Source of the DNA: Desulfuromusa sp.
GTDB taxonomy: Bacteria > Desulfobacterota > Desulfuromonadia > Desulfuromonadales > Geopsychrobacteraceae
Assembly (NCBI GenBank): GCA_029933365.1
Contig: JAOZOH010000170.1
Span: 1 to 5,557 of the forward strand
Length of the DNA stretch: 5,557 nt
Reading direction: 5' to 3'
Numbering within the stretch: position 1 is the stretch's first letter; every line of letters begins with the position of its first letter. The position numbers and the translations under genes were made by a program. Below, in pieces: positions 1 to 4,700 of the stretch. The notes under the pieces are model-generated. The model was not told the DNA's origin, made no database searches, and saw only the letters and a list, made by a program, of their open reading frames with translations.

Positions 1-49
1 CATTGTCCCTTTCTTCTAGACTATCTTCTCATCATACCAAGAATTGTTC

Positions 50-108
50 GCCTCGAACTGCAACAGTTTCATGGCCCGTAAACATCTGGGACAGTCCCGA
101 TTTTACTA
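50..108 (+). repeat. Degenerate, internally deleted copy of the GGGACAG hairpin repeat
   Basis: The segment CCCGTAAAC (75-83), GGGACAGTCCC (88-98) and TTTTACTA (101-108) matches the outer parts of the composite repeats at 1225-1350 and 2241-2370. Those copies have two GGGACAG motifs separated by a short spacer; here only one remains. That is the product expected if DNA between the two direct GGGACAG repeats was lost. The flanks still pair: GTAAACATC before the core against GATTTTAC after it, with one extra base. Weaker similarity to the composite linker continues upstream to about position 50 (CGAACTGC here, CGAATTGC in copy 2). The left limit is approximate. Confidence 0.6.
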
Positions 109-195
109 CAATGATTATCTCAACCGTTGACACAGCGCCGTGAGTTGAGGACAATCAAGCATATCAACATTAACTCTACCAACAAGGATTATCCA

Positions 196-867
196 TTGAA
201 TCTCATCAACCAAATCGAACCCATCATCGTCCTCGACTTCGAAACTACCGGACTCTACCCGGATAACGGAGATCGGGTTATTGAGATCGGGGCAGTATTG
301 CTTCGTGACAACCAAATAGTGGAACAATTTCAGAGCTTGATCAATCCGGGTTTTTTTGTTAACCGTGAGATAGAAACCATCACTGGAATTACCAATGATA
401 TGCTCAGCGAAGCACCCCCTGCCCCAGAGGTCATGCAAAAGTTTGTAAAGTTTATCGACACCCACCCCCTGGTTGCCCACAACGCTTCATTTGATCAAAG
501 TTTTCTCGTGACAGAACTAGGTCATTTTGGCAGAAAGCGTCCACTGAACTTCGGTTGCACATTGCGAATTGCTCGCAGGCTTTATCCAGATGTGATTAAT
601 TACAAGCTGGAAACTCTGGTGCGCTACAAAGAGATACCAGTGAATAACCAATTTCATCGTGCCTTGGCAGATGCGGAAATGGCGGCACAACTTTGGGTTA
701 GAATCATTGAAGATTTAAAATCACAATTTGGTTTTGAACATGTTTCTTTTGATCTGATGAAAAAGATCGGCAAAATGAATAAGGAAAACGCGCCTACCCT
801 ACTCCAGAAAGAGGCCGACGAATTGCGGACACAGCAGGTTGATACAACTGGGAATCTTTTTGGCTAA
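196..867 (+). CDS. DnaQ-like DEDDh 3'-5' exonuclease
   Basis: A stand-alone exonuclease of the DnaQ/PolC-epsilon superfamily, expected to remove nucleotides from DNA 3' ends with two metal ions. With the start used here (223 aa), motif ExoI is LDFETTG with D14 and E16, ExoII is HNASFD with D100, and ExoIII is HRALADA with H154 and D159, so all five DEDDh residues are present. A basic, glutamine-rich tail follows the fold, with no polymerase or helicase domain. The start is a TTG at 196 preceded by AAGGA (184-188) at 7-nt spacing, which puts the N-terminus nine residues before the first beta strand, as usual. An earlier in-frame TTG at 127 would add 23 residues but lacks a Shine-Dalgarno, and an in-frame stop lies at 112-114. 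It could be a DNA polymerase III epsilon paralogue or an RNase T/ExoX-like enzyme. The sequence does not tell which substrate it prefers. Confidence 0.9.
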   Translation: MNLINQIEPIIVLDFETTGLYPDNGDRVIEIGAVLLRDNQIVEQFQSLINPGFFVNREIETITGITNDMLSEAPPAPEVMQKFVKFIDTHPLVAHNASFDQSFLVTELGHFGRKRPLNFGCTLRIARRLYPDVINYKLETLVRYKEIPVNNQFHRALADAEMAAQLWVRIIEDLKSQFGFEHVSFDLMKKIGKMNKENAPTLLQKEADELRTQQVDTTGNLFG

Positions 868-912
868 TATAAACAAACTGTGGCAGCACCAGTTTGAAGA
901 AACAGTTGTGTC

Positions 913-958
913 GGTTATTCTTGGGACAGCCCCCATGCGGGGACAGTCCCGAATAACC
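913..958 (+). repeat. GGGACAG hairpin repeat, short-loop type, solitary copy
   Basis: The core is GGGACAGCCCCC (923-934), ATG, then CGGGGACAGTCCC (938-950). GGGAC pairs with GTCCC and CCCC with GGGG around a CATGC loop. The core is extended by perfect 8-bp arms GGTTATTC (913-920) and GAATAACC (951-958) with two unpaired T. It lies between the exonuclease stop and the selenoprotein gene. The same core recurs at 1233-1260, 1306-1338, 2252-2284 and 2332-2359, but the arms here are unlike those of any other copy. There is no T-run, so it is not a classical terminator, though such a stem could stabilise or end the exonuclease transcript. Confidence 0.8.
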
Positions 959-989
959 AGCGTGAACTATTCATCTGAAGGATCAGCAA

Positions 990-1211
990 GTGAAAATCAG
1001 CATTGAATATTGTAATCAGTGAGGCTATCGACCTCGAGCTGCCAGTCTGGCGGCAAAGATAGAAAAGCAATTTCCCGTCAAAGTAGAATTGATCCCTTCT
1101 AGCGGTGGAGTTTTTGAAATTGTTGTTGATAAGAATTTGATCTATTCGAAAAAAGCAACCGGGATATTCCCTGTCGAAGGGGAAATCCTGGAAATGCTGG
1201 CCAAAAATTAA
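990..1211 (+). CDS. SelW-like Rdx-family selenoprotein (Sec at UGA codon 11)
   Basis: A 73-residue thioredoxin-fold protein of the SelT/SelW/SelH (Rdx) family, probably a small cytoplasmic thiol/selenol redox protein. The GTG start at 990 has GAAGGA (977-982) 7 nt upstream. The N-terminus reads KISIEYCNQ, then TGA (1020-1022), then GYRPRAASLAAKIE. This gives the family CxxU motif (C8, U11) at the end of strand 1, followed by the Y and A/L helix pattern of SelW. After the TGA the frame stays open to TAA at 1209-1211. It carries the family's second signature, SGGVFEIVV then LIYSKKATGIFP, which parallels SelW's GFFEVMV and LIHSKK. A SECIS-like hairpin lies just after the TGA. The alternative is a pseudogene or nonsense mutation of a CxxC homologue. 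Intact downstream coding, the SECIS and the exact position of the TGA argue against that. Confidence 0.88.
1020..1054 (+). promoter_or_regulatory. Bacterial SECIS element with Sec UGA codon
   Basis: UGA (1020-1022) is followed by a 6-bp stem, GCTGCC (1038-1043) with GGCGGC (1049-1054), including one G-U pair. It closes a 5-nt loop AGTCT (1044-1048). The loop starts 21 nt after the UGA and has G among its first two bases, next to U. Bacterial SECIS elements require a short apical loop with an early G (GU recognised by SelB) about 16-37 nt after the UGA, and E. coli fdhF has a similar GUCUG at its loop. The structure was worked out by eye. Confidence 0.78.
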
Positions 1212-1224
1212 ACGTAACAATTCA

Positions 1225-1350
1225 GCAAAAACGGGGCTGTCCCCGCACGGGGGCTGTCCCAGGCTTTTGTGGCGTGATGCGGCACGATGTTAAACCCGTA
1301 AACCCGGGACAGCCCCCGGTGAAACTGGGGACAGTCCCGGGCTTACTAAG
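1225..1350 (+). repeat. Composite hairpin repeat, copy 1 (between selenoprotein gene and ilvY)
   Basis: Two hairpins of opposite orientation are joined by a linker. Hairpin B is GGGGCTGTCCCC (1233-1244) plus GGGGGCTGTCCC (1249-1260), with CAAAA (1226-1230) and CTTTTG (1264-1269) arms. The linker, 1261-1297, begins GGCTTTTGTGG. Hairpin A spans 1298-1346, with arms GTAAACCCGGGAC and GTCCCGGGCTTAC (one mismatch) around a longer loop. The whole unit aligns, at roughly three-quarters identity by eye, with the reverse complement of 2241-2370. It fills the convergent gap after the selenoprotein stop (1211). Its right edge, CTTACTAAG, contains the ilvY stop codon. It could serve as a bidirectional transcription barrier, but it has no clear T-runs. 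Confidence 0.85.
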
Positions 1351-2230
1351 CAGACTGATTCTCAGCCAACTGCCAGAATGCTTTCACCATCGACTTTTGC
1401 AGATTTCGTTTACTGGAACATAAACCGACAACGTAGGGTTCCAGTTGGGGCATCTGATCGAGGATAACCACATCATCCCGAAAAGGGCTGCGTTCTAGAA
1501 CCAGTTGTGGAACAATTCCAACTCCACCACCAAGATGTACCATCGGAATAATCGCCTCATTGCCGGAAACTTCGGAACTGATCTTTGGTACGATTCGGTT
1601 CTTCTTCAGCCACTTATCCAGCCGCCGACGGGATAATCCTGCCTGTGGAAGTACCAACGGAACCTGAGCCAAATCCAACTGACCATTTTCAACCTGACTT
1701 ATCGAAGCAGCCAGTTGTTTTCCGGCAATAAAAATCAGCGGAGTGGTCATGATCGGCAGAAATTCAATCCCCGCACTACGTTGATCCGGTAGAGCGGCAA
1801 CTGCAATATCTATTTCTCCTGATTCCACCTGGAGCACGGCTTTTTCTGCAGCTCCGGTACGCAGTTCCAATTGTACGTCGGGATAAGCTTTTCGATACAT
1901 CTCCAAAAGATTCGGAAGCAAACTATAAACAGCAGTAATTGATGCATAAAGAGAGAGAGTTCCGACAACCTTCTGATTGCCTATCAGAGAACTTTGAAAA
2001 CTTTGAAAATCAAGAACGGCCTGTCGGGCGTAGACACAAAACTGTTCACCAGCTGGAGCCAGCTGAACTGTGCGATTATCACGCACAAATAAAGTTTGCC
2101 CCAGTTGCTCTTCCAACCGTTGAATCGTTCGAGTTAAAGCAGCAGGACTTAAGTTACAGGCCTGGCTGGCGCGTCCAAAATGGAGCAGTTCAGCAGTAAT
2201 TAAAAAAATTTCGAGTTCGCGGATATCCAT
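1346..2230 (-). CDS. ilvY: LysR-type transcriptional activator IlvY
   Basis: A 294-residue LysR-type regulator expected to activate ilvC in response to acetolactate or acetohydroxybutyrate. E. coli IlvY is about 297 aa. The N-terminal winged helix-turn-helix covers roughly residues 1-60 (MDIRELEIFL, HFGRASQACNLSPAALTRTI, RLEEQLGQTLFVRDNRTV), and a long linker helix ends near residue 85. The effector domain, about 90-290, keeps IlvY-specific stretches: ITAVYSLLP, SRRRLDKWLKKNRI, GNEAIIPMVHLGGGVGIVP and VKAFWQLAEN. The ATG at 2230 has AAAGGA (2237-2242 on the minus strand) at 6-nt spacing. The divergent position next to ilvC is the same as in enterobacteria. The gene ends in tandem stops TAG-TAA lying inside the flanking repeat, and its leader contains another copy of that repeat. 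The family assignment is strong. Effector specificity is inferred from homology and context. Confidence 0.93.
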   Translation of the reverse strand: MDIRELEIFLITAELLHFGRASQACNLSPAALTRTIQRLEEQLGQTLFVRDNRTVQLAPAGEQFCVYARQAVLDFQSFQSSLIGNQKVVGTLSLYASITAVYSLLPNLLEMYRKAYPDVQLELRTGAAEKAVLQVESGEIDIAVAALPDQRSAGIEFLPIMTTPLIFIAGKQLAASISQVENGQLDLAQVPLVLPQAGLSRRRLDKWLKKNRIVPKISSEVSGNEAIIPMVHLGGGVGIVPQLVLERSPFRDDVVILDQMPQLEPYVVGLCSSKRNLQKSMVKAFWQLAENQSA

Positions 2231-2240
2231 ACATTATCCT

Positions 2241-2370
2241 TTAGTAAACTCGGGACTGTCCCCAGGTTCATCGGGGGCTGTCCCAAGAGTTTACGGGCTA
2301 TGTGACTACGGCAATTCGCACCGCAAAAGCCGGGACAGCCCCCATACGGGGACAGTCCCGGCTTTTCTGC
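2241..2370 (-). repeat. Composite hairpin repeat, copy 2 (ilvY leader)
   Basis: This is the inverted counterpart of 1225-1350. Read on the minus strand it starts with hairpin B: arms AAAAGCCGGGAC (2325-2336 on +) and GTCCCGGCTTTT (2355-2366), perfect 12 bp, loop CCCCCATACGGGG. A linker follows that contains CGAATTGC and CATAGCCCGTAAAC. Hairpin A is last, with arms GTAAACTC (2244-2251) and GAGTTTAC (2287-2294), perfect 8 bp, and cores 2252-2263 and 2273-2284. Its inner edge TTTACTAA abuts the ilvY Shine-Dalgarno (AAAGGA). It therefore sits in the transcribed leader if ilvY starts from the promoter proposed at 2402-2429, and could fold there and affect ilvY expression. Confidence 0.85.
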
Positions 2371-2401
2371 CACCTCCATATCATTTCGCTGCGCGCAATA
2401 C

Positions 2402-2429
2402 AATATACACAATAAATCAATTTACGCAA
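2402..2429 (-). promoter_or_regulatory. Candidate ilvY promoter
   Basis: On the minus strand a -35-like TTGCGT (2424-2429) is followed by a 16-bp spacer and a -10-like TATATT (2402-2407, five of six consensus bases). This would start RNA near 2395 and give a leader of about 165 nt containing the composite repeat. The proposed operator dyad (2413-2424) lies within the spacer and touches the -35, as expected for autorepression by a LysR-type regulator. The -35 is weak, and this is a by-eye prediction. Confidence 0.4.
2413..2424. promoter_or_regulatory. Candidate IlvY operator (dyad)
   Basis: TAAATCAATTTA is a perfect 5-bp dyad around CA with the T...A ends typical of LysR-type boxes. It is centred about 70 bp before the predicted ilvC start point, close to the usual -65 recognition site of LysR-type activators. 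A 10-bp inverted copy of its left part (ATAAATCAAT, 2412-2421) occurs as ATTGATTTAT at 2469-2478, overlapping the ilvC -10. That copy could be an activation-type half-site. The region is AT-rich, so chance similarity is possible. Confidence 0.35.
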
Positions 2430-2451
2430 CATACCAAGTAGGTTACAGTGC

Positions 2452-2481
2452 TTAAAAATCTATAACTGATTGATTTATAAT
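2452..2481 (+). promoter_or_regulatory. Candidate ilvC promoter
   Basis: A perfect -10 TATAAT lies at 2476-2481, with only a poor -35 match upstream (TTAAAA, 2452-2457, 18-bp spacer). A strong -10 without a good -35 fits an activator-dependent promoter such as that of ilvC. The leader would be about 25 nt, ending in the AAGGAG Shine-Dalgarno (2500-2505). Confidence 0.5.
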
Positions 2482-2512
2482 ATAAAACCTCACATAAAAA
2501 AGGAGATTCAAC

Positions 2513-3985
2513 ATGGCTCAGAACTATTTTAATTCACTCTCATTCAGTCGTAAGTTGCAGGAACTCGGAACTTGTTATTTCATGGACAGTAGCGAGTTTA
2601 ATGGGGTTGAATACCTCAAAGGGAAGAAGATCGTTGTCGTTGGTTGCGGCGCTCAGGGTCTGAATCAGGGCTTGAATATGCGTGACAGCGGTCTCGACAT
2701 CTCTTATGCCCTGCGTAAGGTTGAGATTGATGAAAAACATATCTCCTGGCAAAACGCCACTGAGAATAACTTTGATTTCGATACTATCGAAAACATGGTT
2801 CCCAAGGGAGATCTGATTTTGAACCTCACCCCGGACAAATACCATTCACCGGTGGTTAACCATATTATGCCATTGATGAAAAAAGGTGCCTGTCTCTCCT
2901 ATTCTCACGGATTCAACATCGTTGAGGAAGGAATGCAGATCCGTGAGGACCTGACTGTTATCATGGTTGCACCCAAGTCCCCCGGCTCTGAGGTTCGCGC
3001 CGAGTTTCTGCGTGGATTCGGAGTGCCAACTCTGATCGCTGTCCATGGCGAAAATGATCCCAACGGTGATGGACTCGACATTGCGAAAGCATACTGCTGC
3101 GGTACCGGCGGTGACAAAGCCGGCGTGCTGATGTCTTCATTTGTGGCTGAAGTTAAATCAGACCTGATGGGGGAACAGACCATCCTCTGTGGCGTACTGC
3201 AGACCGGTTCTATCCTTTTCTACAATAAAATGGTCGCTTCCGGTATTGATTCCGGGTATGCCTGCAAATTGATCCAGTACGGTTGGGAAACCACCACCGA
3301 GGCGCTCAAGCACGGTGGCATCACCAACATGATGGATCGTCTCTCCAACCCGGCTAAGGTGATCGCTTTTGAACTGGCTGAAGAGCTGAAAGAGATCATG
3401 GGTCCACTGTTTCAGAAGCATATGGATGATATCTTGTCCGGAGAATTCTCCAAAACCATGATGGCTGACTGGGCTAATAACGATGCGGATCTGTTACGCT
3501 GGCGAGAAGAAACCAATAATGAGCCCTTCGAGCAAGCTGAAGCGCAATCTGCGGACATTCCCGAGCAAGAATACTTTGATAACGGGATTTTGATGATTGC
3601 CATGGTGAAAGCTGGCGTGGAAATGGCCTTCGACACGATGGTAGCTGCTGGAATCAAGGAAGAATCAGCCTACTACGAGTCACTGCACGAGACACCCCTG
3701 ATCGCCAATGTCATTGCTAAGAAGAAACTCTATGAAATGAACAAGGTTATCTCTGATACTGCCGAATATGGCTGTTATCTGTTTGCCCACGACTGCGTGC
3801 CCCTGTTAAAGAACTTCATGGACGAGGTAGATACCGCCGTAATCGGCAAAGGGCTCGACCTGAAAGATACCGGCGTCGATAATCAGATGCTGGTGGAAGT
3901 CAATTACGAGATTCGCAACACTCTGGTTGAGGAAGTTGGTGAAGTTTTGCGCGAGACGATGGAGGGAATGAAAGCGATTATTTAA
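2513..3985 (+). CDS. ilvC: Ketol-acid reductoisomerase, class II (long form)
   Basis: IlvC converts 2-acetolactate or 2-aceto-2-hydroxybutyrate to the 2,3-dihydroxy acids of valine/leucine and isoleucine synthesis. It does this by an Mg-dependent alkyl shift and NAD(P)H reduction in the cytoplasm. The 490 residues match the E. coli long form (491) almost without gaps, so numbering coincides. The Rossmann motif GCGAQG is at 44-49 and the cofactor loop at 68-78. Catalytic H132 (SHGFN) and K155 (MVAPK), metal ligands D217 and E221 (KSDLMGEQ), E389 and E393 (YYESLHE), and S414 (VISDTAEYG) are all present. The duplicated C-terminal knot domain is complete. The ATG at 2513 has AAGGAG at 7-nt spacing. 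One change stands out: position 76, an arginine that helps hold the NADPH phosphate in E. coli, is histidine here, while R68, K69, K75 and S78 are kept. The gene is divergent from ilvY and probably activated by it. Confidence 0.98.
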   Translation: MAQNYFNSLSFSRKLQELGTCYFMDSSEFNGVEYLKGKKIVVVGCGAQGLNQGLNMRDSGLDISYALRKVEIDEKHISWQNATENNFDFDTIENMVPKGDLILNLTPDKYHSPVVNHIMPLMKKGACLSYSHGFNIVEEGMQIREDLTVIMVAPKSPGSEVRAEFLRGFGVPTLIAVHGENDPNGDGLDIAKAYCCGTGGDKAGVLMSSFVAEVKSDLMGEQTILCGVLQTGSILFYNKMVASGIDSGYACKLIQYGWETTTEALKHGGITNMMDRLSNPAKVIAFELAEELKEIMGPLFQKHMDDILSGEFSKTMMADWANNDADLLRWREETNNEPFEQAEAQSADIPEQEYFDNGILMIAMVKAGVEMAFDTMVAAGIKEESAYYESLHETPLIANVIAKKKLYEMNKVISDTAEYGCYLFAHDCVPLLKNFMDEVDTAVIGKGLDLKDTGVDNQMLVEVNYEIRNTLVEEVGEVLRETMEGMKAII

Positions 3986-4001
3986 AAATTTTCACTTCAA
4001 C

Positions 4002-4030
4002 TTGCTCATTCATGTAAAAAGTGGTATTGT
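4002..4030 (+). promoter_or_regulatory. Candidate promoter downstream of ilvC
   Basis: TTGCTC (4002-4007) and TATTGT (4025-4030) are separated by exactly 17 bp, only 16 bp after the ilvC stop. If active, it would start a short transcript near 4037 that runs through the 13-codon ORF at 4064 and ends at the hairpin at 4141-4182. Both hexamers are imperfect. Confidence 0.35.
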
Positions 4031-4063
4031 TGCCTCACATTACATTTGCGAAAAGGAGGAAAC

Positions 4064-4105
4064 ATGATTGTTTCTGAGCCACCGCAGTATGAATGGGTAA
4101 ATTGA
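4064..4105 (+). CDS. Possible 13-residue peptide with strong Shine-Dalgarno
   Basis: An ATG at 4064 follows AAGGAGG (4053-4059), the strongest ribosome-binding site in the window, although the spacing of 4 nt is tight. The ORF encodes MIVSEPPQYEWVN and stops at TGA (4103-4105). Reading through that TGA would add only eight sense codons before TAA, and I see no SECIS, so selenocysteine is unlikely here. It lies between a candidate promoter and a perfect terminator in the otherwise gene-free 331-bp stretch after ilvC. I do not recognise the peptide. It could be a translated small gene, a leader peptide, the 5' remnant of a lost gene, or part of a small RNA. It has no obvious run of regulatory codons, so classical attenuation is not supported. 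Confidence 0.3.
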   Translation: MIVSEPPQYEWVN

Positions 4106-4140
4106 TCTAAGTTGAAAGTAAGTCACCTATAAATAACATG

Positions 4141-4182
4141 GATAAAAGCCCCGACTATTTTTGAATAGTCGGGGCTTTTATC
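4141..4182. terminator. Rho-independent terminator, 19-bp perfect stem
   Basis: GATAAAAGCCCCGACTATT (4141-4159) pairs perfectly with 4164-4182 around a TTTG loop. The GC-rich centre followed by CTTTTAT makes it a good terminator on the plus strand, and the symmetric A/T arms let it work on the minus strand too. It would end ilvC readthrough and any short transcript from 4037, and isolate the HNH gene. It shares no core with the GGGACAG repeat family. From 4183 to the HNH start I see no further recognisable signal. Confidence 0.88.
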
Positions 4183-4316
4183 GTAGATAGATCAAGATCA
4201 GCCCTGATAGATTTCTATGTGCAAAAGATTGGGATCTTGGTGGCTTTATGGTTTGTGACAATTCAGACAATTTTAAAGCAACAGTTAAATTATCTTTTCT
4301 CCTTGGGATGATTTTT

Positions 4317-4700
4317 ATGTCAAACAATAGTAAAAAAGTAACGGATGGAAAACGCAATCAACTTATTGCTGAAATGCGCAAAGAAGAACAGCAACGGCAA
4401 TCCGGCTACCGGGAACAAGCTTTAAAATTATTTCCCCATGTCTGCGCCCGTTGTGGTCGGGAATTTGAAGGGCAGAAAATCCGTGAATTGACTGTCCATC
4501 ACGTTGACCACAATCACGACAATAATCCACCGGATGGGAGCAACTGGGCATTACTTTGTATTTATTGTCATGACCACGAACATACTCGCGGAATACAGGA
4601 AGATCGAGAAGATGACGATCCCAACAATAAACAGAGGCCAGATGCCCTCTCCCACTCCCCCTTTGCTGCTCTAGCTAAGAAACTGGAAGAGAAAGCTTAA
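4317..4700 (+). CDS. YajD-like HNH nuclease family protein
   Basis: A small HNH-fold protein resembling E. coli YajD (about 115 aa). Family members are predicted nucleic-acid endonucleases with a structural zinc, but the biological role is not established. With the ATG at 4317 (127 aa), the core runs from SGYREQALKLFPHVCARC to CYCHDHEH-type residues. It contains a zinc knuckle CARC (C43, C46), the HNH motif LTVHHVDHNH (H61, H62) with GSNW (N76), and a second CIYCHDHEH (C81, C84, H85, H87, H89). An acidic, low-complexity stretch and a short lysine-rich helix follow, as in YajD (PFA.L..K). A longer start at ATG 4248 would add 23 hydrophobic residues not expected for the family, and ATG 4308 is also possible. 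All three have weak Shine-Dalgarno sequences. It appears monocistronic and overlaps the convergent membrane-protein gene by 4 bp. Confidence 0.85.
   Translation: MSNNSKKVTDGKRNQLIAEMRKEEQQRQSGYREQALKLFPHVCARCGREFEGQKIRELTVHHVDHNHDNNPPDGSNWALLCIYCHDHEHTRGIQEDREDDDPNNKQRPDALSHSPFAALAKKLEEKA

Noticed and set aside
1..3. CAT at the left edge, possibly the start codon of a minus-strand gene leaving the window, with AAAGGG nearby
   Set aside because: Only the start codon would lie inside the window, and the SD spacing is very short. There is nothing to support a call.
875..895. Hairpin AAACTG...CAGTTT after the exonuclease as a terminator
   Set aside because: The stem is short and AT-rich, and no T-run follows. 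Support is too weak for a feature.
915..1220. 101-codon ORF on the minus strand
   Set aside because: It is the antisense shadow of the selenoprotein frame plus the flanking hairpin. It has no family motif, and the plus-strand reading explains the region.
1225..1350. CRISPR-like or tandem-repeat interpretation of the GGGACAG motifs
   Set aside because: Spacing is irregular, copies alternate in orientation and are separated by genes, and there are no unique equal-length spacers. The palindromic REP-like reading fits better.
2200..2412. 70-codon minus-strand ORF overlapping the ilvY start
   Set aside because: It runs through both repeat hairpins and out of frame into ilvY. The composition reflects the repeat (PGLSPYGGCPG) and no domain is visible.
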